DNA of 37,520 nucleotides from an uncultured Flavobacteriales bacterium (GTDB lineage Bacteria; Bacteroidota; Bacteroidia; Flavobacteriales_D; Sanyastnellaceae). The stretch lies in assembly GCA_905479395.1 (NCBI GenBank), contig CAJQMI010000042.1:1-37520 (forward strand), read 5' to 3'. The notes under the pieces are model-generated. The model ran no database searches. It was not told the origin of the DNA and saw only the letters and a list, made by a program, of their open reading frames with translations. Below are positions 1-9,014 of the stretch, in pieces. Made by a program: the position numbers and the translations under genes. The first letter of the stretch is position 1. The number at the start of each line of letters is the position of its first letter.

Positions 1-1034
1 TAACTCATGCCTTCAACCTTGGTCTCGCGCTTGCGGATATTTGTATTCAGACGAGCCCGGTATTCTGCGCCGAATCGATCCACTTTCCATGGTTGGAAGC
101 GGAACTTTGCGGCATCATTTTCTACAATGTTTTCGGGGGCGAGGAAACCATCGTCTCCTAAGATGTTTCCGCCAATCACGACGTCCCATGATCCCATTTG
201 CTGGCTGTGCAAGAATCGGATATTGGACTGTTGCGCTGCGCCTTTCCAGTACTTGGCAGCGCTTGATCTTGGGGTTGAATACACCCCGTGTTGGACACTC
301 ACACGCGTTAGCGGTCGCGCATCTGGAAACCGTGTTCGTACGTTGATGACTCCGCTCAGCGCAGCACTCCCAAACAGAACACTGGATGCCCCTTTGATGA
401 TTTCGATTTGCTCGATGTTTTCAACAGGCAAAAATCCCCAAGTAGGTCTCCCTGCATCCCCGCTCAAAACGGGCAAATCATCGACCATGATCATCACCCG
501 CGAGCCCGCTCCGTAACTGAATCCGCTGCCGCTTCGGATCTGTGGTTCGCCGTTGACAAAAGTGACTCCTGGATTCATTTCCAGTGCGGTTTCGAGGGTG
601 GTGGTTCCTCGTGACTCGATGATCCGTGGAGGAATCACATCAATGGATACCGTGACTTTGCTGGCGGATTGTTCGAATCTGCCCGCGCTGACCACCACCT
701 GGCCAATCAATTCCGCAGATTCCTCCAAGGTCCAGTCAATTTCGTAGTTGCGACCTCCTTGAAGAACTTCAAGTGGTTTCTCTTCTTTCTCCATGCCGAT
801 GTAGCTGCATCGCAACCGGATGGACTTTCCCGACCAATCTGACAGATCTAAATTGTACGTACCATCTACCAATGAATTTGTGATGGCAACGACTTCTTCC
901 GAATCTGAGATTCCGGAAACAAATGCGCCAGGCAGTGCATTTCCTTTAGCATCGCGAACGAAACCTGAAACGGACTGGCTCCACGCCATACTGATTGAGG
1001 CGACGAGCGCAAATAAGAACAGAATTAATCTCAT
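1..1034 (-). CDS. TonB-dependent receptor, N-terminal part (cut by window edge)
   Basis: Outer-membrane receptor that would import a ligand using TonB energy; the substrate cannot be told. Reading the minus strand from the ATG at 1034 gives an open frame that continues through position 1, about 344 codons. It starts with a signal peptide (MRLILFLFALVASISMAWSQ), followed by a carboxypeptidase-regulatory-like domain (roughly residues 20-100) and a plug domain. The plug contains the typical run VENIEQIEIIKGASSVLFGS followed by GVINVRT. The beta-barrel lies outside the window. The gene is divergent from dprA with 115 bases between the starts. No other ATG lies near, so the start is fairly secure. 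The family call is firm. Confidence 0.9.
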   Translation of the reverse strand, partial: MRLILFLFALVASISMAWSQSVSGFVRDAKGNALPGAFVSGISDSEEVVAITNSLVDGTYNLDLSDWSGKSIRLRCSYIGMEKEEKPLEVLQGGRNYEIDWTLEESAELIGQVVVSAGRFEQSASKVTVSIDVIPPRIIESRGTTTLETALEMNPGVTFVNGEPQIRSGSGFSYGAGSRVMIMVDDLPVLSGDAGRPTWGFLPVENIEQIEIIKGASSVLFGSAALSGVINVRTRFPDARPLTRVSVQHGVYSTPRSSAAKYWKGAAQQSNIRFLHSQQMGSWDVVIGGNILGDDGFLAPENIVENDAAKFRFQPWKVDRFGAEYRARLNTNIRKRETKVEGMS

Positions 1035-1149
1035 GATGCAAGATGCGACATATTGCGGTTGCATTGCAGGCTGTTTAGTAGATGAATTCACCGTCTCCAT
1101 GTGCAAATCTGGAGCAAAGTTGACGTTGCTTAAGAAGCATTTTTGTCAG

Positions 1150-2223
1150 ATGGATCGATTGAGGAAGTGGTGGATTTTATTGGGTGAGGAGGGCATTGGG
1201 CCAGTGAAACTGAAAGAATGGGTTGAGGTTGTAGGTTCACTTGACCGTGCTTGGGAACAGGCCAAAAGTGGTGATGCCTTCTTCCCGGTCAAACAAGCGA
1301 AACGATTGCAATCTTTAGAGTTAACCTTGACGAAGCAGTCGCATTGGGCGTTTTCGTGGGAGGACAAGGCCTATCCAGCGCGATGGCGAGAATTGCGTGA
1401 CGCGCCAGTTGTAGCATTTGGAATAGGCAATCAACAAGCATTCAACGAGGGAGCTTTTGTGGCTGTTGTGGGCACCCGTGCTTGCACACAACGAGCTGCG
1501 AATTTGGGATTTGAGGTGGGCCGAAAACTAGCGCAGCAACATTGGGCAATTGTCAGTGGGTTAGCTCGAGGAGTAGATGCAATGGCTCATCGTGGGGCAT
1601 GTTATGGCGGTGGAGTGACGGTGGCATGTTTGGGGGGACCGTTGCACCGTATCTATCCTCGTGAGCATCAGAAGTTGGCAGAGAAAATCATCATGCAAAA
1701 TGGTGCGCTGATCACAGAGCATGCCAATGATGCCGAGGTTTATCCATGGCATTTTGCTGCTCGAAACCGACTCATAGTAGGGCTTGCTCAGGCATTGGTA
1801 TTGATTCAGAGTCCACTTCGTGGTGGAGCTTTGATTTCCGCTCAATTGGCTTTGGATTCGGGGGTTGATTGTTGGGTGTATCGTCCCGACAATGTGAAGG
1901 AGACCGGGGAACGGTGGGCGGGGAATCGAAAAATATTGGAGGAATTTCCAGACATGGGATGGCATTCAATGGAGGAGCTTCTCGCGCACCTGGGCAAGCC
2001 AATGAAGGCTGTTGCGCCGAACCAATTGGAAACGGAATTAACGGATGAGTTGTTGCCGATATGGAACTGCATCATCGAGAAGGGTGGAGCGCAAGTTTCA
2101 GACATCGCGCAAGCGTGTCAAGTGCCTCTTGCAATGACCGCTCGCAGGCTTTTCATTTTGGAATTGAAAGGTCTGGTTCAAAGAATTCCTGGAGGGTGGT
2201 ATGTCCCCAGAAACTTAGGTTAG
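1150..2223 (+). CDS. dprA: DNA-processing protein DprA/Smf
   Basis: DprA binds single-stranded DNA entering by natural transformation and loads RecA on it. I start it at ATG 1150 (357 aa). The frame is open further upstream, but that part overlaps the divergent receptor and looks nothing like the family. The Rossmann-like domain shows the GTR motif (residues 108-110), SGLARGVDAMAH (from Ser136), a glycine-rich GG..HRIYP stretch and the RNR motif (205-207) followed by GL.QALVLIQ. The C-terminal ~65 residues look like the DprA winged helix. The stop overlaps the convergent antiporter gene by 9 bases. An imperfect -7 element (CATTTTTG, 1138-1145) lies just before the start. Confidence 0.92.
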   Translation: MDRLRKWWILLGEEGIGPVKLKEWVEVVGSLDRAWEQAKSGDAFFPVKQAKRLQSLELTLTKQSHWAFSWEDKAYPARWRELRDAPVVAFGIGNQQAFNEGAFVAVVGTRACTQRAANLGFEVGRKLAQQHWAIVSGLARGVDAMAHRGACYGGGVTVACLGGPLHRIYPREHQKLAEKIIMQNGALITEHANDAEVYPWHFAARNRLIVGLAQALVLIQSPLRGGALISAQLALDSGVDCWVYRPDNVKETGERWAGNRKILEEFPDMGWHSMEELLAHLGKPMKAVAPNQLETELTDELLPIWNCIIEKGGAQVSDIAQACQVPLAMTARRLFILELKGLVQRIPGGWYVPRNLG

Positions 2224-3609
2224 CGGCGAACCTGCGGAGTGATCGTCAGCTTGATCGGAAGCTGACTCCGTTGAGGTTTCCTTTCCATCAGTCGTGGCTA
2301 CTTCTGACGCTGCCAATGAAGCATTAGAGACCTCATTTGTCATCATTTCCGGCACCAACGTGACGCCTCGTACAGTGATGCCATTTTGAACGAGTGCAAT
2401 CGTCATGACGATGCTGGAAACCAAAATGATTACAAGTAGAATTCCTTGATCGAATTGCGGTTGTGCAAATTGACTGTAGGCTCCTTGGATTTGGAAAAAC
2501 AGAAGAATTGTGATGAGTCCACGTGGTGCGATGTAGAGCAGTGGAAACATGCTTTTCCTCCGAAAGAGGATTAAGCTAACAAATCGAACAGCAAATAGGA
2601 TGCAGCAAATGATGAGTCCCTCGGTGATCACATGCAAATCGGTGAGAGCTGCCAAAGAGACGGTCATTCCAAACAACACAAAGAAAAACGTTCGAATCAC
2701 GAAAGCACTTTCCAAGGTGAGCAAGTGGTAATCGCGGTGCAGTTCATGCATGCGCTTGTCGTCGAGTAGATTGGCAGGAGAAGGCAGAATTTTCCATTTC
2801 TTTTTGGCCAAGTTCCATTGGGGGAAGAACAGGCGATGGTTGTTGAGCATCAAGCCAAAAATTAGAATCAAGACCAGGGGGCTCAGATGCAGCAGTTTTT
2901 GGATGGAATAAATGAGTAGAAGGACGGCGATGCTCAAAAACAGCTTCACAGGGCTTGTGATTTTTTGGAGCACGTAAACCAAAATGTAGCTCACAACGAC
3001 CGCGAGGATGAAGGTCACCAATAGGTTCGTACCGATGTTGATTAGAACCGTGTTGGCAGAAGCTGTCTCAGAATTTCCGAGCAGCAGGTAAAACGCCATG
3101 ATGCCGAAAATGTCTGAAAAGGTGCTTTCATAAACCATGAATTCCCGGTCGGCGTCGTCCAAGCCTGATACGCTTGGAATAATGATGGCAGAGCTCATGA
3201 TCGAAAGTGGAATGCCATACACCCAACCCTCGAACATGGGGATGTTCATAGCATAGTTAAGGAATGCCGCAATGGCTGCTGAACTGCCCAACAAGGCCAG
3301 CAGGCCAACGGTCGCACTCTTCAAAATGAGTGGCATTTTTTCCTTGGATAAATTCAATTCCAAAGCAGCCTCTAAAACAATGAAAATCAGGCCAATTGTT
3401 CCGAGTAATTCAAGAACCAATGATTCGAATGGAATGGCTGTCAACCCCATCGCATTCAGGCCTTGACGAATCATAATGCCCATGCCAATGAGCACCAAAA
3501 CGCTTGGAATGTTGGTGCGCTTTGCTAGGAGATTAGCGAAGTAACTCAGGATGATGACAAGTGATCCACCGATCACCAGCCCATAGGCGTTGATGTCAGA
3601 AACGTTCAT
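2215..3609 (-). CDS. Cation/proton antiporter, CPA1-like family
   Basis: Inner-membrane exchanger of about a dozen hydrophobic helices, 464 aa, expected to swap Na+ or K+ for protons in pH and salt control. The Na+/H+ exchanger fold is recognised from the N-terminal helix pattern (IPSVLVLIGMGI, FIVLEAALEL) and from the core segment SSAIIIPSVSGLDD followed by YESTFSDIFGI at residues 160-170. The acidic ion-binding pair is Glu161 and Asp166. The position where electroneutral CPA1 members usually have Asn (the ND motif) is Ser165. The last ~40 residues are a polar Ser/Thr/Glu-rich tail. It is convergent with dprA, overlapping it by 9 bases, and 27 bases downstream of rseP on the same strand, so it may be cotranscribed with rseP. 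Ion specificity is unknown. Confidence 0.85.
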   Translation of the reverse strand: MNVSDINAYGLVIGGSLVIILSYFANLLAKRTNIPSVLVLIGMGIMIRQGLNAMGLTAIPFESLVLELLGTIGLIFIVLEAALELNLSKEKMPLILKSATVGLLALLGSSAAIAAFLNYAMNIPMFEGWVYGIPLSIMSSAIIIPSVSGLDDADREFMVYESTFSDIFGIMAFYLLLGNSETASANTVLINIGTNLLVTFILAVVVSYILVYVLQKITSPVKLFLSIAVLLLIYSIQKLLHLSPLVLILIFGLMLNNHRLFFPQWNLAKKKWKILPSPANLLDDKRMHELHRDYHLLTLESAFVIRTFFFVLFGMTVSLAALTDLHVITEGLIICCILFAVRFVSLILFRRKSMFPLLYIAPRGLITILLFFQIQGAYSQFAQPQFDQGILLVIILVSSIVMTIALVQNGITVRGVTLVPEMMTNEVSNASLAASEVATTDGKETSTESASDQADDHSAGSPLT

Positions 3610-3636
3610 GGTTGTGAGAGCCTAAGTTAAGGCGCT

Positions 3637-4974
3637 TCAACCAAATTGTCCCGTGATGACTCGCCAGATGTCATTGCCCAGCGCCAAAGCCATGAGTCCG
3701 AGCAACAGCACAATTCCAATGGTTTGGGCGTATTCCAAGAATTTTTCAGAAGCAGGACGCCCCACGATCATTTCATACAAGAGGAACATAACGTGCCCCC
3801 CATCAAGTGCCGGGATTGGCAGGAGGTTCATGAAGGCTAAAATCAGAGAGAAAAAGGCGGTGTTTCGCCAGAAAATCTCCCAATCCCATCCGGCGTCAAA
3901 GATGCTTCCAAAAGTCACCAAGCTTCCTACCTGAGAGGCTCCGGACTTGCTGAATAAGAACCTCATCGAAAGCACGTATTCTTCCAACGTCGTCCAAGCG
4001 AGAGTGAATCCGCTTGTCAAAGATTGTCCAAGCGTGTAGGTGCGGTCGACCATTTGAAATTCGCTCATCTCATTTGGAGCAGCTTGATAAAAACCGAGTG
4101 CACCCATGCTGTCAGTGTTGCACAAAAGCTCTGCAGAAGTACCATTCATGCGGAGCACTTCGATGGTGACCATTTTTGAGGGGTGCGACTGAAGATATTC
4201 GGTGACTTCACCATAAAAACGAGTGGATTCGCCATCGATTGAAATGAACCGATCTCCAGATTGCAGGCCACCTGCGGCTGCGCCACTTCCGGGAGCAACA
4301 CGATCCACCAAACATGGCACGCGCAATCCAAAGGGTTGACGTATCGCACTATCAACGAAAAACTGCCCCAAATCCTGGTTGAATTGCAAACCTACGATGC
4401 TGCCGTTCCGCTCCACTTGGACGTCCGAAACATGGTCGAAAAACAACGTTCGACGAATCTCTTTGAATGACTCCGGTGTTTCACCATTGATGGTCAGCAC
4501 CTGGTCACCGTCTTCAAAACCAAGCGGTTTAAGTCGGTCATCAACTTCCAAACCATAAGGAATCTTGTCGGCTGGAAGCATGCTGTCTCCCCAAACGTTC
4601 AGGACCATGCTGTAGATCGCAAAACCGAGGATCAGATTTATGATGATTCCTCCGAGCATGATGATGAGACGTTGCCAAGCTGGTTTGGAGCGAAACTCCC
4701 ACGGCTGAGGTGGCAGTTTCATCTGCTCTTTGTCCATGGACTCATCAATCATTCCGGAGATTTTGACATACCCGCCCAACGGCAACCATCCAATGCCCCA
4801 TTCGGTTTCTCCAATCTGTTTTTTGAACAACGAGAAACCAGGATTCATGAACAAATAAAATTTCTCGACACGCGTTTTGAATGCGCGTGCTGCCCAGTAA
4901 TGTCCAAGTTCGTGCAGGACGACAAGGATAGAGAGGCTTAGAAGGAGTTGAGCGGCTTTGATGAGAGCAACCAT
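3637..4974 (-). CDS. rseP: Site-2 protease RseP (RIP zinc metalloprotease)
   Basis: Intramembrane zinc protease that makes the second cut in regulated intramembrane proteolysis, typically of anti-sigma factors or signal-peptide remnants. Length 445 aa, normal for the family. The zinc motif HELGH lies in the first helix (His21, Glu22, His25). Middle residues ~120-300 hold PDZ-like segments (GLEVDDRLKPLGFEDGDQVL; GAAAGGLQSGDRFISIDG). The second metal motif NLLPIPALDGGH (383-394, ligand Asp391) precedes the last helix. Start codon at 4974 is supported by the first helix beginning directly after it. Divergent from the penicillin-binding protein gene, with a good -7 promoter element upstream. Confidence 0.95.
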   Translation of the reverse strand: MVALIKAAQLLLSLSILVVLHELGHYWAARAFKTRVEKFYLFMNPGFSLFKKQIGETEWGIGWLPLGGYVKISGMIDESMDKEQMKLPPQPWEFRSKPAWQRLIIMLGGIIINLILGFAIYSMVLNVWGDSMLPADKIPYGLEVDDRLKPLGFEDGDQVLTINGETPESFKEIRRTLFFDHVSDVQVERNGSIVGLQFNQDLGQFFVDSAIRQPFGLRVPCLVDRVAPGSGAAAGGLQSGDRFISIDGESTRFYGEVTEYLQSHPSKMVTIEVLRMNGTSAELLCNTDSMGALGFYQAAPNEMSEFQMVDRTYTLGQSLTSGFTLAWTTLEEYVLSMRFLFSKSGASQVGSLVTFGSIFDAGWDWEIFWRNTAFFSLILAFMNLLPIPALDGGHVMFLLYEMIVGRPASEKFLEYAQTIGIVLLLGLMALALGNDIWRVITGQFG

Positions 4975-4991
4975 GGATCAGAATTGGAACG

Positions 4992-4999
4992 CAAATTTA
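4992..4999 (-). promoter_or_regulatory. Candidate Bacteroidota -7 promoter element for rseP
   Basis: Read on the minus strand this is TAAATTTG, an exact match to the Bacteroidota -7 consensus TAnnTTTG, 17 bases before the rseP ATG. I see no good TTG -33 element at the usual 17-21 base distance, so confidence is moderate. Confidence 0.45.
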
Positions 5000-5102
5000 G
5001 GTTGCAATTGCAACGCATCGCGCGGAATCAATTGCGAATAAATCGGAATCTCCGCGTTCTAGTCTGTTCAGTCGTCCTTCGTGTATTATTCTTGCAATTG
5101 AA

Positions 5103-7580
5103 ATGGCGCAGAACACCAAGTCGCAGTTGAAAAAAAAGAAGCCGAAAGCGAAAGCCAAGGCCAAGCCGACGTACGGGCTTCAAAGAGCATGGCTCTGGTT
5201 GCTCGCGCTGGCGCCGCTGTTTGGTCTTTCAGGCCTTGTTTTGGTGGCATCGTACGGCGACCTGCCAAACACAGAGACCCTTGCGAATCCGAAAACAGAG
5301 CTCGCCACTCGGGTGTTTTCTTCAGACGGAAAACTCATCGGACGCTACTATTCTGAAAACCGATCGGATGCCCGTTTTGATGAGTTGCCTGCAAATCTGG
5401 TGAATGCCTTGGTCAGCACCGAGGACGCGCGTTTTTACAGCCACAGTGGCATTGATTTCATTGGGCTTGCCCGCGCCATTGCCTACATGGGGTCTCGTGG
5501 CGGCGGCAGCACCCTCACGCAGCAGTTGGCAAAGCAACTTTTCACAGAGCAATACGATCGAACATCTTGGCTCGAAAGAGCGCTGCTGCAGAAGCCCAAG
5601 GAATGGATCATTGCCGCCCGATTGGAGCGGCATTACACAAAGGAGGAGATTGTTGCACTCTATCTAAACCGGTACGATTTCCTCAATCAGGCGGTTGGAA
5701 TTAAATCAGCCGCAAACATCTACTTCGACAAGGAAGTCGACGAGTTAGACATTCATGAATCGGCGATGTTGGTAGGGATGCTCAAGAACAGTTCCTTGTT
5801 CAATCCTTTGCGCAGAGAACAATTGGTGCAAGATCGTCGCAATGTGGTTTTTGGACAGCTTGAGCGGTACGGTGAAATAACAGCTGTTCAGGAGGACTCA
5901 TTGTCCTCTTTGCCACTTGGCTTGAGGTACCAAAAGGTCAGCCATGATGAAGGGTTGGCTCCTTATTTTAGGGAAAATCTTCGAAGTGAATTGAAAGCAT
6001 TGTTCAATGCCAAAACAGCTTCCAATGAATGGGCTATTTCAAAGGCGGATGGTGCGCAATATGACTTGTACCGGGATGGCATTCAGGTTTTCACGACGAT
6101 TGATAGCCGATTGCAAAAGGCAGCAGAGATGGCGGTTCATCGCCATTTGGGCGGTGAATTGCAAGGTTCTCTGGACCGTGACTTGAAATCACGGCCCAAA
6201 TCGATTTGGCCTTTTTTTGAGGAAATTGAGCGAGATGTTCGCGATGGCATCATCAACCAAGCGGTGAAGCAAAGCGAGCGTTACCGCGTGTACACGGGAA
6301 AGTTTTGTCCGGAATGCGAGCGTCCGGGCTTTTACATTGAGAAGATGAATTCCGAATTGGGGGATGAGTGGCAATGCGATGAGACCAAAGGCGGATGCAG
6401 CCATCGCTGGCACCGTCCAAATAAAAAGGAGATTGACACGGCTTTTAAAACACGCATCAACATGCGGGTATTCACTCACTCGGGGGATCGAGACACGCTT
6501 CTTTCTCCCAGGGACTCTATCCTCTATTACAAGAGTTTGTTGCATGCGGGATTGATGTCTGTGGAACCGAAAACAGGACACGTTAAAGCGTGGGTTGGCG
6601 GCGTGGATTACCGTCATTTTAAGTACGATAATGTCTCCCAATCAAAGCGTCAAGTCGGCTCCATTTTTAAGCCTTTCGTTTATGCTACCGCTCTTCGACA
6701 CGGAATGAAAAGATGCACAGAACTCCCCAATCAACGCATTTGTGTTGAGATGCCGGGAGATCAGCCGGATTGGTGTCCTGACAATTCAGATTTCGAATAC
6801 GGTGAGGTCGTCACTCTGGAGTACGCCTTGGCCAATTCCATGAATACAATCTCAGCGAAATTGATGAAAGAGTTTGGTCCAGAACGCATCATCCAACTTG
6901 CACATGCATTGGGCATAGAGAGTGACATTCCCGCCGTTCCATCGATTGCGCTCGGCTCATCTCAACTCACGCTCAAGGAAATCACTGTGGCCAATGCGGC
7001 GTTTGTCAATGGAGGTGTTTACGTAAAGCCATCGACCATTTTGCGCATTGAAGACAAATATGGAAATGTCATTTGGTCTCCTGAGCCGGTTATGCGACAA
7101 GGCCTGGACAGGAGAACGGCAGCCACCATTGTGGACATGATGAAGGGGGTTGTGGATGGCGCCTATAACCCGAGAACAGGGGATAAAAAAGGAACGGGGA
7201 TTCGTTTGAGAATGGACATTGAACGTCGAAAATACGATAACATCAAGGTGCCAATGGCGGGCAAAACCGGCACAACCCAGAGCCATGCGGACGGATGGTT
7301 TATGGGCATGACACCTGACTTGGTCACCGGTGTTTGGGTCGGAGCTCAGGATCCATCCGTCAGATTTAGCACCATCACCAATGGTCAAGGAGCCAATACG
7401 GCCTTGCCGATTTATGGGTTTTACATGAATGCGGCATATGACGATCCATCCATCGAATTGAGCCAGGCGGATTTTGCCTTGCCCGAGGGCATTGGCCTGG
7501 ATTCGTTGGACTGCAAGCAATGGTTCGAATTGAATGAAGCGACATTTGGAATCAGCGACGACGACGATTTGTTTCAGTAA
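5103..7580 (+). CDS. Class A penicillin-binding protein (PBP1A-like), with Cys-rich insert
   Basis: Bifunctional peptidoglycan synthase acting outside the inner membrane: glycosyltransferase plus transpeptidase, 825 aa. A Lys-rich cytoplasmic tail (residues 1-25) precedes one membrane helix (~31-52). The glycosyltransferase domain shows the catalytic Glu107 in STEDARFY and GGSTLTQQLAKQLF. The transpeptidase domain shows the nucleophile Ser520 in SIFK (520-523), SMN (579-581) and KTGTT (from Lys721). Between the two domains sits an unusual cluster, Cys402, Cys405, Cys425 and Cys432 with His434 and His437, resembling a zinc ribbon. The C-terminus is acidic (SDDDDLFQ). Divergent from rseP; the CoA-transferase genes start 38 bases downstream. 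An imperfect -7 element (TATTCTTG, 5087-5094) lies just upstream. Confidence 0.95.
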   Translation: MAQNTKSQLKKKKPKAKAKAKPTYGLQRAWLWLLALAPLFGLSGLVLVASYGDLPNTETLANPKTELATRVFSSDGKLIGRYYSENRSDARFDELPANLVNALVSTEDARFYSHSGIDFIGLARAIAYMGSRGGGSTLTQQLAKQLFTEQYDRTSWLERALLQKPKEWIIAARLERHYTKEEIVALYLNRYDFLNQAVGIKSAANIYFDKEVDELDIHESAMLVGMLKNSSLFNPLRREQLVQDRRNVVFGQLERYGEITAVQEDSLSSLPLGLRYQKVSHDEGLAPYFRENLRSELKALFNAKTASNEWAISKADGAQYDLYRDGIQVFTTIDSRLQKAAEMAVHRHLGGELQGSLDRDLKSRPKSIWPFFEEIERDVRDGIINQAVKQSERYRVYTGKFCPECERPGFYIEKMNSELGDEWQCDETKGGCSHRWHRPNKKEIDTAFKTRINMRVFTHSGDRDTLLSPRDSILYYKSLLHAGLMSVEPKTGHVKAWVGGVDYRHFKYDNVSQSKRQVGSIFKPFVYATALRHGMKRCTELPNQRICVEMPGDQPDWCPDNSDFEYGEVVTLEYALANSMNTISAKLMKEFGPERIIQLAHALGIESDIPAVPSIALGSSQLTLKEITVANAAFVNGGVYVKPSTILRIEDKYGNVIWSPEPVMRQGLDRRTAATIVDMMKGVVDGAYNPRTGDKKGTGIRLRMDIERRKYDNIKVPMAGKTGTTQSHADGWFMGMTPDLVTGVWVGAQDPSVRFSTITNGQGANTALPIYGFYMNAAYDDPSIELSQADFALPEGIGLDSLDCKQWFELNEATFGISDDDDLFQ

Positions 7581-7618
7581 ACTTTGAGAGGAAATGACGC
7601 CTTCGTAAGAAGCGATAA

Positions 7619-8341
7619 ATGATCAAAATTATGGCAATAGCAAAAACCATAGAGGGACCTGAAGCCGCGTGTTCCGGGGTGAAAAACGGCATGACTCTGA
7701 TGCTGGGAGGCTTTGGACTGTGTGGCATTCCAGAGTGCAGCATTGCAGAATTGGTCAGACTTGGAGTGACTGATTTGACCTGCATTTCCAACAATGCTGG
7801 AGTCGATGACTTTGGGTTGGGTTTGTTGCTTCAAAAGCGTCAAATCCGCAAGATGATTTCATCGTATGTCGGAGAAAATGATGAGTTCGAGCGTCAGATG
7901 CTCAGTGGAGAATTGGAGGTTGATTTGATTCCTCAAGGGTCACTGGCTGAGCGTTGCCGAGCGGGAGGAGCCGGGATCCCCGCTTTTTACACACCCGCGG
8001 GATTTGGAACAGAGGTGGCTGAGGGCAAAGAGGTGCGAGATTTTGGTGGGAAACCGCACATTTTAGAATCCGCGTTGACTGCAGATTTTGCCTTTGTCAA
8101 AGCATGGAAAGGCGATTCGGCTGGCAATTTGGTCTTCAAAGCCACAGCGCGGAACTTCAATCCAATGATGGCCATGGCGGGCACAATCACCGTGGCCGAA
8201 GTGGAGGAGCTTGTCCCCCTCGGAACCCTTGATCCCAATGAGATTCATACCCCTGGAATTTTTGTGCAGCGCATTTTTCAGGGGGATCATTATGACAAAC
8301 GCATTGAACAGCGCACCGTTCAAACTCGCGAATCAGCTTAA
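7619..8341 (+). CDS. scoA: 3-oxoacid CoA-transferase, subunit A
   Basis: First subunit of succinyl-CoA:3-ketoacid CoA-transferase, which moves CoA from succinyl-CoA to acetoacetate so that ketone bodies can be used. Length 240 aa, normal for the A subunit. Typical features are the CoA-binding glycine stretch [13 protein letters not shown] (~residues 27-39), [12 protein letters not shown], the run SSYVGEN, and [11 protein letters not shown]. The first ATG at 7619 is used; an in-frame ATG at 7631 (MAIAKTIEG) is an alternative. The B subunit follows after 10 bases, so the two form an operon. Related transferases using other short 3-oxoacids cannot be excluded from sequence alone. Confidence 0.9.
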   Translation: MIKIMAIAKTIEGPEAACSGVKNGMTLMLGGFGLCGIPECSIAELVRLGVTDLTCISNNAGVDDFGLGLLLQKRQIRKMISSYVGENDEFERQMLSGELEVDLIPQGSLAERCRAGGAGIPAFYTPAGFGTEVAEGKEVRDFGGKPHILESALTADFAFVKAWKGDSAGNLVFKATARNFNPMMAMAGTITVAEVEELVPLGTLDPNEIHTPGIFVQRIFQGDHYDKRIEQRTVQTRESA

Positions 8342-8351
8342 ATAGAATTCT

Positions 8352-9008
8352 ATGTTGGACAAAAACGGAATCGCAAAACGGATTGCTCAAGAAGTGAGGA
8401 ATGGCTGGTATGTCAATCTAGGCATTGGCATTCCCACACTGGTAGCGAATTTCATTCCTGAGGGAATGGAGGTTGAGTTTCAATCGGAAAATGGCATTTT
8501 GGGCATGGGCCCATTTCCGATAGAGGGAGATGAAGATGCAGACTTGATCAATGCTGGCAAACAAACCATCACTGCGATGCCTGGCGCGGTTTACTTTGAT
8601 AGTGCAACGTCGTTTGCAATGATTCGAGGTCGGCACGTTCAGCTGACGGTACTGGGAGCCATGGAAGTGGCGCAAAACGGAGACATTGCGAATTGGAAAA
8701 TCCCGGGCAAAATGGTAAAAGGCATGGGTGGAGCCATGGATTTGGTGGCCAGCGCTGAAAACATCATCGTGGCGATGATGCATACCAATCGTGCTGGTGC
8801 GTCAAAACTTTTATCCAACTGCAGTTTGCCGCTTACGGGTGTCGGTTGCGTTAAGCGGGTCGTCACCAACATGGCCGTTTTGGACATCAAAGACGGGGCT
8901 TTTCACCTGGTTGAACGTGCTCCTGGCGTTACCGTTGAAGCCATCAAGGAGGCCACTGCAGGCGAGTTGGTGATTCCCGATCACGTGCCTGAAATGGACA
9001 TTAGCTGA
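8352..9008 (+). CDS. scoB: 3-oxoacid CoA-transferase, subunit B
   Basis: Second, catalytic subunit of the CoA-transferase. Length 218 aa, as expected. The catalytic glutamate is Glu46 in the motif SENGILGMGPFP, which forms the enzyme-CoA thioester intermediate in this family. The glycine-rich stretch NLGIGIPTLVANF comes just before it. It is the second gene of the scoAB pair. Its stop lies 6 bases from the stop of the convergent gltX, with no room for a separate terminator between them. Confidence 0.92.
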   Translation: MLDKNGIAKRIAQEVRNGWYVNLGIGIPTLVANFIPEGMEVEFQSENGILGMGPFPIEGDEDADLINAGKQTITAMPGAVYFDSATSFAMIRGRHVQLTVLGAMEVAQNGDIANWKIPGKMVKGMGGAMDLVASAENIIVAMMHTNRAGASKLLSNCSLPLTGVGCVKRVVTNMAVLDIKDGAFHLVERAPGVTVEAIKEATAGELVIPDHVPEMDIS

Positions 9009-9014
9009 AACGCT

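Noticed and set aside
820-1149. Upstream extension of the dprA frame by 110 codons
   Set aside because: It overlaps the divergent receptor gene including its signal peptide, and shows no similarity to DprA. The family start fits ATG 1150.
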